The notes: a model not told the origin generated them from the sequence alone. Positions 7,301 to 16,002 are shown, counted from the first letter of the stretch. The stretch is DNA of 16,650 nucleotides from Euryarchaeota archaeon UBA19 (GCA_002502175.1 DAPQ01000031.1:1-16650); one strand, 5' to 3'. Made by a program: numbers and translations.

Positions 7301-10300
7301 CGTGCATCGGAAGTTTGCCTGGTGCTGAAGCGCTGGAGCTTTCAGGAATCTGAATAGGATTGTCAGGGGTGACTAGTACTGTTGCCATTCCTGGGTGAGT
7401 TGTATTTGTGATATCCCATGTTCGGCCACTGTACAACAAGGTCAACGGATCTGCACGGCGTTGGTTCTCTCTTGCTGTCTCTTGCAAACTAACAGTTGGC
7501 TTGTAGACATGAAGACCATCATTTCCTACAGCATAGAATCCACTGAAATCGATGTGACCTCCCTGAAGTCCGGTTATCACTCGGTTACTAACTACCTCAT
7601 GTCTTCCATCTACATCTACAACATCAAGCCCTCTTGGACTCATAACTACAAGATATTGGCCATCACTATGCATTTCGTATGGGGGCCAAGAGAGTAGAGA
7701 ACTGGTACTTACTCCTGTCTCCATTTGCATCATGCTACCATTCCAATGTACCAAAGGAGCAACATCGGTTGCAACGTGTACTCCCCAATCATCAGCAACA
7801 ATTGCTCGAACATCGTTACTTGGAATCATGTCAATATTGTAGGTGCCATTTGCCATATCTGTGACTAAGTCCCAAGCTGCTACTCCTGGTCTAGTTGGAC
7901 CTTGTCCATTGTGAGAAATGAATATCGCAGCGTCGTGATAAATTGTGGAATTTGTTCCATCGGGATTCTGTACGACACGTGATACAGGTCCTGCTTCGGT
8001 AATGCCGCTCACAGTATTACCCATCAGGCCATCATTGAATCCTAGTGTATTGAGTACTGTTAGATTGGTTTCATGCAACACGGTAACTCCAGCGGCACCA
8101 CCAGCCAGAACCTTTCCTCCACCCTGAATAGTTGTATTGATTGAGTGTAAGTGAGTGATGATTGGAGAAGGCAATCCATCTATCGTAGTAATCGGATTAT
8201 CCCAATCATCACGGGTGGTATTGTACATTCCAATACCACCATGAGTTGCTATCATGATATGGTCTCCGTAGACCATGAAATCGCGCACGAGATTACTTGG
8301 TAGTCCGGCGATTAGACTTCCATAGCCCCATTGCCGACCTAGGGTATCGAAGGTTTGGAATCCGGCCGCTGAGCCTTCATTACCCATTAGTCCAACATAC
8401 ATTGTGTTGTTCTCAATTATCATCCCATCCATCTGGGCGTGAAGCGCGGGAGGAGTGGACACTATGCGGCGTTGCTTCAGGTCAATCGCCTTGAGTCCGC
8501 GGCCAGCAGTAGAAACCCACAGAGTCTCTCCATCCAAGGTCATTTCATTGACTACATCTTGTTGGAAATTGTAACCATATTCCCACCTAACCGAACCATT
8601 TGCTAGAATTTCTCCTTGAAGAATCGACGAGCCGTAAAATGAACTAGAATCCAATGCTGAGGTAACCCATACATGAGTGTCGTTAGAAATTATTTCCAAA
8701 ACACGACCACTAGTTAGTCCAGCCAATTCATCATAACCACTTGCAATCAATCCCGAACTATCCAATCTATCGACTCTGTTCAGGCCTGTTGTTTGTCCGG
8801 ACCTTCCAATCGCATAGATTACCTGACCTGTTGATGAAGGAGCCCTATCAATCGAACAGCCATCCATTCCAGGATCTAGAACCTGCCCGTTAGCGGTCGC
8901 GGTTCCAGAAGTTATCAGTCGAGAGATTCCACCTTGGTTGTCGTATTGATGTGCGGCCAAGAGAACGTTGTTGTCATGCAATAATCCACCAGGGAAAATT
9001 CTGTCCTCGCTTATTCCATCTGCGGCGGTGAGCGTTGAAAGATATGTGTCAGTATTGTAGTTGTATCGATCAATCCCGACTCCTTCTGTGTCATATGCAA
9101 TGTAGAGGATATCATTGGCTTCATCACAAGTCACTGCTCTAGGATCATTATTGGATAGTCCAGAGCTACCAGAGGTCATCGCACTAATCCATTCGTTGGT
9201 AATTGAGTCAGAATCGTGGTCTACTAGGTCATATCGGGCTACACCACCTTGATTACCCCACCAAAATCGGGCACCTATAGCAACGTGCACAATGTCATCG
9301 CAGATGCCAATGTCGGCTGGATATCCATCTGGAATATCTCCATTTCCTAAATCCCAAGAAGACCAATTGCCTGTTGTTCCATCCTTTCTCAATATCTGAG
9401 CATTTGAGTTCCATCCACTGGATTCCATATTTCCAACCCATAGGTCGGTACCGATGACTTTCATCGAATAGAATTCCTCTTCTGTATCCGATGGTAAACC
9501 ATCACCCGGAGTCCATGAATCAAGCCATGTTTCGTTGACAGGATCCCACCGTAGGATACCGTTCATGCTAGCGAAGAGATATTCTCCTTGGTATTCTTCC
9601 ATTCCACGGATTGGACCATCTACGTCCGTCCATTCGTCTAGTAATGTCATTGTGTCTGCATTGAATCTCCTTAGGATGAAGTTCCCGTAGGCCACCCATA
9701 GTTCGCATGAGCTTGTGTTTAGCGGGAAGCACTCACCAAGGAATCTTGCATTTACTCGCAATACATTACCTATTGTTGACAAATCATCTTCCCATGACTC
9801 ATTGGTCATGTTCCAGCGAACGATTGTTCCATCCCCATCATTCCAAGTCTGGGTTGGTCGAATACCAATCCACAATTGGTCGTCAACTATTCCGATTCCA
9901 TTGATTACTCCGTTCCAACCTGTACGGTCGTCAACCTCTATGGTTGTAAGGCTAGTATTTGTTGTCAGATTGATACGGTAGATGCTATCTGAACCGCCGC
10001 CCCACCAACTGGTTGAACGCTGGGTAGAATAATGCAAAATGTCACCATAAATCTCTATGTCAGCCGGTATAGAATTGGAAAGAGTAGGGCCATTTGGATT
10101 CGAGCCTCTATCCCATGAGATGAGCACGACATCATTGATTACATCGATTAGTGTAAGCCCGAAGTCACCACCAGCCCAAATGGTACCATAAGTCAAACCA
10201 GGTACAAGAGCGGTTACATCATCATCATTGATGTATCCTTGATCGCCATCCCAAGTTGTTAGCCATTCATTGTTGATTAAGTCATAACGAGCTATACCCG

Positions 10301-12941
10301 TGTTTTCGAATCCAAGGTAAAGGATGTCGTCAACTTTGACTGTGCGAGCACGCTGAGTATCGTCACCTGCAGTCCAAGTCTCAATTACGCTGAAGTTGTC
10401 CATGTTTACGATACCAGCACCTTGGTTTCCTCCTGTGTATGCTCTGTCAGGCGCGAGCATCTCGATTGTGTACACGAAGCGGCTTTCGAGACCATCGCCA
10501 GAACTTACACAATCTTGGAATTGATATTGCCAATTCCATTTACAGGCCCCTCTATTTGTGCCAGCGTAGAGACCATCTCCATCGCTTGTTACATCATAGA
10601 ATACACTAGGTCGATTCCACCATGAGCCGCTGGTTGTCAATGTAGTCCATGTGCTACCATCATAGCGCGAGAAAGAGCCTTCTGAGCCGACCAATAGGCC
10701 ACCGAAATCATCCATCTCTAGAGATAATACATCATCATCTGGAAGCGAGTTTGTGTCTTGATTCCAAAGGTCGGAAATATCACCGGTTAGCCTGTCTACA
10801 ACAAGAATTCCAAATTCGTATAATCCAATGTATACCACATCGCCATCAACTGCAACCGGTGTTGCATCCAAATCATCGGCGCCAAGTGATTGCCAAGAGC
10901 CGATGATTGTCGAAGTGGATAATTCAACTCGCATAACGCCCTTGTCAGGAGTGGCCATGTATGCTATTCCAAATCTAGTGGCAACCGAATTAACAAAGTC
11001 AGAATCTAGACCATCCGAAGTGGTAATAGTATCCACTAGTGTCATCTGATTGGTATCGATAATTGATATTCCAGATTGGCTATGGCCGACTACCAAGTAG
11101 CCATTTGTGTCATCAAAGGCTAGGGAACTAACATCGTTTGAGCTTAATCCAGATACGGTTCCGATGTAACTGCCATCGGTATTTTCTAACCTCAAAACTC
11201 CAGCGTTACTTGTTCCAATCCAAACATTATCGTTATCGTCTTGTTGAATAGCAACGATTCGGCCAGGATTGCTAACATAATCACGGATATCGATTGGAGT
11301 CTTCCAAGCACGATCCGCTTCATCGTATTGATCGATTATTCGGCCACTTGCTACCCAAATCTCTCCACTCTCTCCATCATCGATACGAGATACTACATCC
11401 ATTCCATCAATAGAAGGCCCACTAACTAGAGTCAGTGTGCCAGCGGGATTCTCAGCAATCTGCATTCCAAGAGTTCCTGAATCATCACTAAACAGGGCGG
11501 TGGAAGAGATTGGCCCTCGGGATGGGTGGGCTGGCCAAGGGATGGCCATTGCGCCATTTCCATACAAACCAAGTTGTGAAAGTTGATTCTGAGATTGGAA
11601 GATTAACGTGTTGGTATCGTAAGCATGAACTGTGGTGCCTGCGAGAATATGTAGCCAACCTGGTGTAAGAGATAGGCCGTGAATTTGATTTGAAGCCAAC
11701 CAGTTATTTGTTGACCAAGTGGCTATCCAAGATTGTGCGGTTAAGTCTCTGCGGTTGATACCTGAATCAGCGGTTGCGATTAGGAGATGATTGCCGACAA
11801 CCTCGAGGTCGGTGATTTGGTCTGAGGAGAGGAAATTCTGAGTGCTCCAATCTGTTTGGGAATCGACAGTTACGGAAACACTGCCTGAGGAAGATGAAGT
11901 TATGTAATTGAGAATGTGAACTCCAGCATTTGTTGTTGCCAAGTAAACACTGTCGCCAATTATCATCATGTCAGATGGAGTCTCAATGTTTATTGTCGGA
12001 CAGTAATCATACTCACTCCAGACCACCTCTCCAATTGGCTTGAAGTGAATGCTACAATTTCCAGCAGCCCAGACCGTTCCGTAATCATCGACCGATATTG
12101 AATAGATTCCTGCGTTTTGTAAACCGGTTGGCTCCCTTAGATTCGGCATTTCTGAGGAATCGTACAAACTCCGTGAAAGAACCGAACCATCTTCTGTTCC
12201 GATTAATAGAGTTCCAGCATCACTATCGATCGCTAACGATCTTCCCATGATTCCTGTTTCAATATCCACGATTGGTTTCTGAGAACGAGCGTCTAGGTGT
12301 AGAAGGTCGTCGTCTAACAATATGTACAATCGGCCATCATTCGGATTTACCGCAGAGTCGTGAATATCTATGTCAACTGCAGAATAGGAAACCATCGGGT
12401 CAGCCGGCCTTAATGCCTCGATTACCATATCAGTTAGTGTCGCTCCGGCCGGTAATTCCCATGAGGCATCAGAGATTGAGTTGGGTTTCAGATGAGTGCT
12501 TAGAGTACCGTTCAGAACACTCGGTGGGTTGTTCTGCATCTCATTTTGTTGACCGAGGTCGCCATAACCTCTCCAATCGAGGATAGGGGTTTGAGTGTCC
12601 ATCAGAGTTATCTGAGGCTCATTTGCCCAGTATCCTGCAGAGCCATTTACCGCAATTTCGAAGGTTAGATTCGAAATTTGTGCCCCCGGAGCAAATGGCA
12701 GGAATAAGTCGCTGTATGCATAGCTGCCATTATCCGGATCGGCTCCGGTAGCGACCAAATCAATCCATCCGGTGTCGTTACTTCCCGAGGCGCCCCATGC
12801 AGCCTGCGAAACCTCACGAATTTCTTGCTCTGATTCTAACTGATTCACGTCAGAATATGCAGACCAAGGCAACAAAACCATCAATGTTGCAAGAAGCAAG
12901 GCAGACCTGCGCTTGCTCAGCAGTTGAGGAGGATTAGACAT
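4353..12941 (-). CDS. Giant cell-surface protein: beta-propellers, six FN3-like modules, C-terminal membrane anchor, acidic tail
   Basis: At 2862 residues this fills half the window. Residues 1-30 are a signal peptide (KRR, then LLLATLMVLLPWSAYS). About 35-190 is a beta-rich domain with several N-x-S/T sequons. About 200-1840 is a long array of propeller blades; I count about 31 blade cores of the type VWIGTSNAGV, LLVGSEG, LYAGTNRGA, LYLGFENTGI or IWAGGDFGL, often followed by DGL-type loops, as in two-component-regulator propeller repeats. That is enough for four or five propellers. After a linker domain, six FN3-like modules follow (1959-2672), four marked by a PND-x-G-strand-W motif. Residues 2702-2722 are one transmembrane helix, followed by RPRG and a 140-residue tail rich in Asp and Glu. 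Cysteines tend to come in close pairs, as expected for disulfides outside the cell. The chain is therefore outside and the tail inside. A GGTGG 9-13 nt upstream fits the ATG. Ligand unknown; polymer, particle or cell binding is inference. Confidence 0.9.
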   Translation of the reverse strand: MSNPPQLLSKRRSALLLATLMVLLPWSAYSDVNQLESEQEIREVSQAAWGASGSNDTGWIDLVATGADPDNGSYAYSDLFLPFAPGAQISNLTFEIAVNGSAGYWANEPQITLMDTQTPILDWRGYGDLGQQNEMQNNPPSVLNGTLSTHLKPNSISDASWELPAGATLTDMVIEALRPADPMVSYSAVDIDIHDSAVNPNDGRLYILLDDDLLHLDARSQKPIVDIETGIMGRSLAIDSDAGTLLIGTEDGSVLSRSLYDSSEMPNLREPTGLQNAGIYSISVDDYGTVWAAGNCSIHFKPIGEVVWSEYDYCPTINIETPSDMMIIGDSVYLATTNAGVHILNYITSSSSGSVSVTVDSQTDWSTQNFLSSDQITDLEVVGNHLLIATADSGINRRDLTAQSWIATWSTNNWLASNQIHGLSLTPGWLHILAGTTVHAYDTNTLIFQSQNQLSQLGLYGNGAMAIPWPAHPSRGPISSTALFSDDSGTLGMQIAENPAGTLTLVSGPSIDGMDVVSRIDDGESGEIWVASGRIIDQYDEADRAWKTPIDIRDYVSNPGRIVAIQQDDNDNVWIGTSNAGVLRLENTDGSYIGTVSGLSSNDVSSLAFDDTNGYLVVGHSQSGISIIDTNQMTLVDTITTSDGLDSDFVNSVATRFGIAYMATPDKGVMRVELSTSTIIGSWQSLGADDLDATPVAVDGDVVYIGLYEFGILVVDRLTGDISDLWNQDTNSLPDDDVLSLEMDDFGGLLVGSEGSFSRYDGSTWTTLTTSGSWWNRPSVFYDVTSDGDGLYAGTNRGACKWNWQYQFQDCVSSGDGLESRFVYTIEMLAPDRAYTGGNQGAGIVNMDNFSVIETWTAGDDTQRARTVKVDDILYLGFENTGIARYDLINNEWLTTWDGDQGYINDDDVTALVPGLTYGTIWAGGDFGLTLIDVINDVVLISWDRGSNPNGPTLSNSIPADIEIYGDILHYSTQRSTSWWGGGSDSIYRINLTTNTSLTTIEVDDRTGWNGVINGIGIVDDQLWIGIRPTQTWNDGDGTIVRWNMTNESWEDDLSTIGNVLRVNARFLGECFPLNTSSCELWVAYGNFILRRFNADTMTLLDEWTDVDGPIRGMEEYQGEYLFASMNGILRWDPVNETWLDSWTPGDGLPSDTEEEFYSMKVIGTDLWVGNMESSGWNSNAQILRKDGTTGNWSSWDLGNGDIPDGYPADIGICDDIVHVAIGARFWWGNQGGVARYDLVDHDSDSITNEWISAMTSGSSGLSNNDPRAVTCDEANDILYIAYDTEGVGIDRYNYNTDTYLSTLTAADGISEDRIFPGGLLHDNNVLLAAHQYDNQGGISRLITSGTATANGQVLDPGMDGCSIDRAPSSTGQVIYAIGRSGQTTGLNRVDRLDSSGLIASGYDELAGLTSGRVLEIISNDTHVWVTSALDSSSFYGSSILQGEILANGSVRWEYGYNFQQDVVNEMTLDGETLWVSTAGRGLKAIDLKQRRIVSTPPALHAQMDGMIIENNTMYVGLMGNEGSAAGFQTFDTLGRQWGYGSLIAGLPSNLVRDFMVYGDHIMIATHGGIGMYNTTRDDWDNPITTIDGLPSPIITHLHSINTTIQGGGKVLAGGAAGVTVLHETNLTVLNTLGFNDGLMGNTVSGITEAGPVSRVVQNPDGTNSTIYHDAAIFISHNGQGPTRPGVAAWDLVTDMANGTYNIDMIPSNDVRAIVADDWGVHVATDVAPLVHWNGSMMQMETGVSTSSLLSWPPYEMHSDGQYLVVMSPRGLDVVDVDGRHEVVSNRVITGLQGGHIDFSGFYAVGNDGLHVYKPTVSLQETARENQRRADPLTLLYSGRTWDITNTTHPGMATVLVTPDNPIQIPESSSASAPGKLPMHVETMTMLAPQRGAWVWARSTSLNYTGSWDLAATNGGIQQAFQSAISAVGPGTSSAILHVQMQSPQDGAMQVRITYDWERIEVPTVITNLVDRPNDGGGVIEASWLPAEDAAWHAYRLYVWDSTADPLWEPTQEDLGSFSTYVRSGFWSRTNATITRADNAGVTEELRDDRQYRAAVVIEYADGSLGVPMTYPQNITPTDEVPAAPAWMTANPASGGAAGTIFLEWAACTELDPDRVRIWAVQQEITSVVGLSDPFEFHWSTGNTTALQLEGGVPYWFAAVCVDEAGQSSINNATIIGPVVTAGGLDDGIPPMPITGTTAVDVPNDEGGRINVTWDANTEEDCTYYAVYALPASGWQPPATVEGWPVAGYTDNCETTSIIIDSLGTSRLIDGTVYWIGVVAFDDWGNGDVDNVLVVDATPEADFDGEAIPPDRVTGLDAWDYPNDDGSAIDIRWNRSSADDFSFYTVWVSEYPLNNVTEIWESCSENPSDCGLVVINQRQFGANFQLEYTAESALYGSSVDTLEVGPIQSMIPLYVTVTIHDISGNVHLSGLSEHMVLVTPMDNRGDVSPPDRLQAPVLRDRPNDAGNAMFVEFPSSDASDIAEYWIYAVIDTPVLLQRIDDLQPAMVVDREQDLPVLLTEFSAYGDDIATPLVPNRRIYVAVVAVDSSGNAWTDNLASTWIELADELSADPCPECPDVSGIRASWNAAGSLIEVSWDNAEDPMYASYYAFVSLESFDDTRNASLVKSGMRDTILILNEFNGEMIDREETYWIEIVTYNGEVHTFYADPVEVPPWEESSFGTTQPGDDAAGESWVDRILAGDMNMVIIALSVVMFLIGAMMFIRPRGDSAPEPWEMGALEVELEEQMEREAAGLTDDEDFGADELEIDEGLVANARRKEGDSSDESKSDYTETMASAGAPLEEDLEPTPSADSSVMDELLGDEEEELDLGDLDDMADDLNFDDLDEEESEDDDIDTSFLDEML
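4775..4838 (-). other. C-terminal transmembrane anchor of the giant protein
   Basis: Residues 2702-2722 are uniformly hydrophobic (MNMVIIALSVVMFLIGAMMFI) and are followed by RPRG, a stop-transfer signal that keeps the tail inside. Confidence 0.85.
4926..7067 (-). other. Six FN3-like modules in the giant surface protein
   Basis: Modules begin near residues 1959, 2080, 2184, 2303, 2450 and 2578. Modules 1, 3, 4 and 5 share a PND-x-G element before the first core strand (RPNDGGGVIEASW, VPNDEGGRINVTW, YPNDDGSAIDIRW, RPNDAGNAMFVEF). Modules 2 and 6 keep the strand but not the PND. Most keep a core Tyr/Trp in the fifth strand (YWIGVVA, YWFAAVC, YVAVVAVD). The assignment to the FN3 superfamily comes from pattern and length, about 100-140 residues each. 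Confidence 0.7.
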
Positions 12942-13007
12942 GGCTACGAACCACCGGCCTACTTCTACCCATTAAGAAAGGGTGGGTTTGTTGAGTTATA
13001 CATGATT

Positions 13008-13025
13008 CTCCCTCTAACGAGGGAG
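13008..13025. promoter_or_regulatory. Perfect 7-bp inverted repeat, candidate operator
   Basis: CTCCCTC-TAAC-GAGGGAG lies about 6 bp upstream of the giant gene's TATA-like box, in the position of a regulator site for one or both divergent genes. It is not followed by a T-run, so a terminator is unlikely. Confidence 0.4.
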
Positions 13026-13118
13026 TAGGGATTATTGAAAGCGCATTTCCAAGGGCCGATAAACCACTCGAATTCTGTAGGATAGCATCAAAGAGGGGGG
13101 CATTGCCCGAAGGTTCTC

Positions 13119-13124
13119 GAGGAG
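13119..13124 (+). promoter_or_regulatory. Shine-Dalgarno site of maeB
   Basis: GAGGAG ends 5 nt before the ATG at 13130 and decides that start over the in-frame TTG at 13103. Confidence 0.7.
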
Positions 13125-13129
13125 TAGGC

Positions 13130-15412
13130 ATGGTCGACGACAGACTGCGGGAGGAGGCGTTGGAATACCACGCTGCTGAACCAGCTGGAAAAATCCGCGT
13201 TGAGCCTACAAAACCACACGGAACCGCTCGTGAACTTTCGCTGGCATATTCTCCTGGTGTTGCATATCCTTGCGAAGAGATTGCTGAGAACCCAGATGAT
13301 GCCTACAAGTACACATCAAAAGGAAATTTAGTGGCAGTTGTCAGTAATGGAACTGCAGTTCTTGGTTTAGGAGATATTGGTGCGCTTGCAGGAAAGCCGG
13401 TTATGGAAGGAAAGGGCCTATTGTTCAAGGCATTCGCCGACATTGATGTTTTTGACATCGAAGTCGACAGGACTGATGTCGACGAATTTGTCGAAGCGGT
13501 AAAGGCGATTGCTCCTACTTTCGGAGGAATCAACCTTGAGGATATCAAGGCACCAGAATGCTTCGAAATCGAACGTAGGCTAGTCGCAGAATTAGATATT
13601 CCAGTTATGCACGACGATCAGCATGGTACCGCAATTATTTCTGGTGCTGCTCTAATCAACGGATTGGAAGTTGTCGAAAAGGATGTATCAGAAGTCAAAG
13701 TAGTAATTTCTGGCGCTGGTGCAAGTGCAATTTCTTGCGCTCAGCACTACCTTCGTCTAGGGGTTAGTGCGGATAATTTGCTGATGTGCGATAGCAAGGG
13801 AATCCTCACCAAATCACGAGGCGATAATGGAGAGTTAAACGAATACAAACTCGCCTTTGCGAGGGATGTTGAAGACGGCGGATTAGCCGAGGCAATGGTC
13901 GATGCAGATGTATTCCTTGGCCTGTCCAAGGGAGGACTAGTCTCGGGAGAGATGGTCGAATCTATGTCTGAGCGACCATTGATTTTCGCTCTCGCAAACC
14001 CTGACCCTGAGATTCTACCAACCGATGTGCAAGCAGTTCGCGATGATGCAATCATAGCAACCGGCCGATCAGACTTTCCAAACCAAATTAACAACGTACT
14101 CGGATTCCCTTACATCTTCCGTGGCGCATTGGACGTACGTGCTACAGAAATCACAGAAGGAATGAAAATGGCCGCAACCAAGGCTCTGGCGGCTTTGGCG
14201 AAGGAGCCTGTACCGGACGAAGTCGCCGCTGCATATGCAGGAGAACAAATGCAATTTGGACCTGAATATCTGATTCCAAAACCGTTCGATGCACGCGTCT
14301 TAATTTGGGAAGCCAGCGCAGTAGCGCAAGCTGCTGTGGATGAGGGAATGGCGCGAATTAGTGCTGAGGAATTCGACGTTCAGAAGTACAGAGAGGACCT
14401 TGAGGCAAGGTTAGGATTAACTCGTTCAATTATGCGACACGTAATCAATCAAGCAAGGAAAGACAAGAAGAAAATTGTCTTCTCAGAAGGTGAAGAGCCG
14501 ACTATCATCAAGGCTGCTGCTCAATGTATGGTTGAGGGAATATGCGATCCAATCCTTCTAGGTCACCCTGAGCGTATTGAAGCGGTTAAGGAGGAGCTTG
14601 GGCTTACTTTTGATTGCGAAATTATCGACGTTAGATATGATCCTCGCAGGCGTGGAGATTATGCAGATGAATTACACAAACTTCGTGGACGTAAAGGACT
14701 AACACGAAGGGATGCGATTAACCAATTGAAATCACCAAATTACTTTGGTCCAATGATGGTACACTGCGGAGACGCTGATGGGTATCTTGGAGGCATCGCT
14801 CATAACTATCCAGATATCGTAAAGCCATGCCTGCAAACAATTGGTCCTGACCCTTCTTCGCATCGAATTGTGGGTCTATACATGATGACTGTAAATGGTC
14901 AACTGATGTTCATTGCAGATGCTACAATCAACATCTATCCAGATGCTAGAACGCTGGCAGAAATTGCTATTCAAACCGCTAAGGTTGCTCGAAGATTTGG
15001 AGTTAGTCCCAAGGTTGCTATGCTTTCATTCTCTAACTTTGGAACCTCAAACGAATTGCGTACTGACCGAATTGAGGAAGCCATCGCAATGGCTCGTGAA
15101 TTAGATCGTGGTCTTGTTATCGATGGTCCAATGCAGGCAGATACTGCTCTTGTTCCTGACCGTCAGAACGAGTTCCCATTCATGGAATTTGACGGGCCTG
15201 CCAATGTATTGGTTTGCCCTAACCTGGCTTCGGCAAATATTGCCTACAAATTGCTTCAGAGAATTGCGGGCGCAGAAATGACGGGTCCAATTCTAGAAGG
15301 TCTAGCCAAGCCTGCTCACGTACTCCAACGGGGTGACTCGGTTAGGCAGGTTGTCCACATGGCTGCAATAACTGCCGTTGATGCACAAAGGCACGCAAGA
15401 CAGCGTTTGTGA
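13130..15412 (+). CDS. maeB: NADP-type malic enzyme with phosphotransacetylase-like C-terminal domain (MaeB)
   Basis: The 760-residue protein has the length and layout of bacterial MaeB. It would decarboxylate malate to pyruvate and CO2 with reduction of NAD(P). The malic domain (1 to about 160) holds Y40 in LAYSPGV, K95 in EGKGLLFK, E137-D138 in NLEDIKAPECFEIERR and D162-D163 in VMHDDQHGTA, the known catalytic and metal-binding segments. The NAD(P) domain (about 161-400) has the GAGASA turn (195-200) and ALANPDPE (287-294). From about 430 to 756 lies the phosphotransacetylase-like domain (KIVFSEGEE, MLSFSNFGTS, DGPMQADTAL); in E. coli MaeB this part lacks PTA activity and lets acetyl-CoA regulate the enzyme. 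Here too the STKGS-type PTA motif is altered to SNFGTS. The start is fixed by the Shine-Dalgarno site. A bacterial-type enzyme in a probable archaeon suggests ancient transfer. Confidence 0.93.
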   Translation: MVDDRLREEALEYHAAEPAGKIRVEPTKPHGTARELSLAYSPGVAYPCEEIAENPDDAYKYTSKGNLVAVVSNGTAVLGLGDIGALAGKPVMEGKGLLFKAFADIDVFDIEVDRTDVDEFVEAVKAIAPTFGGINLEDIKAPECFEIERRLVAELDIPVMHDDQHGTAIISGAALINGLEVVEKDVSEVKVVISGAGASAISCAQHYLRLGVSADNLLMCDSKGILTKSRGDNGELNEYKLAFARDVEDGGLAEAMVDADVFLGLSKGGLVSGEMVESMSERPLIFALANPDPEILPTDVQAVRDDAIIATGRSDFPNQINNVLGFPYIFRGALDVRATEITEGMKMAATKALAALAKEPVPDEVAAAYAGEQMQFGPEYLIPKPFDARVLIWEASAVAQAAVDEGMARISAEEFDVQKYREDLEARLGLTRSIMRHVINQARKDKKKIVFSEGEEPTIIKAAAQCMVEGICDPILLGHPERIEAVKEELGLTFDCEIIDVRYDPRRRGDYADELHKLRGRKGLTRRDAINQLKSPNYFGPMMVHCGDADGYLGGIAHNYPDIVKPCLQTIGPDPSSHRIVGLYMMTVNGQLMFIADATINIYPDARTLAEIAIQTAKVARRFGVSPKVAMLSFSNFGTSNELRTDRIEEAIAMARELDRGLVIDGPMQADTALVPDRQNEFPFMEFDGPANVLVCPNLASANIAYKLLQRIAGAEMTGPILEGLAKPAHVLQRGDSVRQVVHMAAITAVDAQRHARQRL

Positions 15413-15420
15413 TTGCATCA

Positions 15421-15885
15421 ATGGATACCGATGACAACATAAGGCGGATTGACCCTCACCATTCCATGAAGCCATTCCTAGAGCACCTGAACATGACATC
15501 CACAGACGTGGATGAGACCATCCGGTTTATTCTAACTGCAATGCCAGAATTCAGTATCAGAGGAGAAGGAGGAGGCGAGAAAGCACAGCGCTGGGTGCAT
15601 ATTGGCACTGAGGATTCCTACCTTTGCATAGAAGATCGTGGAGCTACTGAGAAAGGGCCACATCAGCCGTACGTTCATCCTGGGATGAACCACATGGGAT
15701 TCGTGGTCAGCGATGGAGCGGCTTTAGCTAAGCGCATGGAAAAGGCCGGTTACAAACAAGGAGCGACCTACCTAGATCATCCTCACAGACACCGATACTA
15801 CTTCTTCGATCACGACAATAATGAGTATGAGTTCATCCAGTACTTCAGTGAAGAACCTAGTGAGAGAAATGAGTACGAGTCATAA
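15421..15885 (+). CDS. VOC-superfamily (glyoxalase/dioxygenase-fold) protein
   Basis: From the ATG at 15421 this is a 154-residue protein with two beta-alpha-beta3 halves. Candidate metal ligands are H22 (EHLNMTS), E71 (YLCIED), H91 (NHMGFVVSD) and E137 (EYEFIQYF), which is the normal VOC spacing. The motif HLNMTSTDVDETIRFI fits an active, metal-binding member. VOC proteins include glyoxalase I, ring-cleavage dioxygenases, epimerases and resistance proteins, and nothing here picks one. The frame is open to a GTG at 15409 that overlaps the maeB stop by 4 nt (GTGA); either start means it is cotranscribed with maeB. No Shine-Dalgarno site is visible for either start. The last 13 residues are charged. 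Confidence 0.8.
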   Translation: MDTDDNIRRIDPHHSMKPFLEHLNMTSTDVDETIRFILTAMPEFSIRGEGGGEKAQRWVHIGTEDSYLCIEDRGATEKGPHQPYVHPGMNHMGFVVSDGAALAKRMEKAGYKQGATYLDHPHRHRYYFFDHDNNEYEFIQYFSEEPSERNEYES

Positions 15886-16002
15886 GGTACCATTCTGTCA
15901 CATTATCATCCAGCCCTTGCTGAAGTGATTCTGGGTAGCAGGATTGGATGTTTGTAATTGTACTAACAGCGTATTAAGTATATCCGCTCAATCTCGAGTA
16001 AT
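15886..16002. other. Intergenic gap with promoter of the lipoprotein gene
   Basis: This 117-bp gap shows a weak 4-bp hairpin (CAGC-CCTT-GCTG near 15913) and T-rich sequence near 15950, which may end the maeB-VOC transcript, and then the promoter described separately. No gene is seen in it. Confidence 0.4.
15974..15983 (+). promoter_or_regulatory. TATA-like box for a nearly leaderless mRNA
   Basis: TTAAGTATAT is centred about 24-25 bp before the ATG at 16003. Archaeal TATA boxes are centred about 26-27 bp before the transcription start, so the mRNA would begin at or next to the A of the ATG. No Shine-Dalgarno site precedes this gene, in agreement. Confidence 0.55.

Larger units (their letters stand above)
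12942..13129. promoter_or_regulatory. Divergent promoter region between the giant gene and maeB
   Basis: This 188-bp gap separates two genes read in opposite directions. On the minus strand a TATA-like TGTATAAC lies at about 12995-13002, giving a leader of roughly 30 nt for the giant gene; the leader contains GGTGG. A perfect 7-bp hairpin (13008-13025) sits just upstream of that TATA. On the plus strand no clear TATA box was found for maeB; an AT-rich GATAAACC near 13059 is the best candidate. Confidence 0.4.

Noticed and set aside
13103..13129. Upstream TTG start for maeB
   Set aside because: The ATG at 13130 has a good Shine-Dalgarno site and gives the normal MaeB N-terminus.
12934..13131. 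65-codon minus-strand frame across the divergent promoter
   Set aside because: It covers the hairpin and TATA-like box, overlaps both neighbouring starts, and shows no motif.
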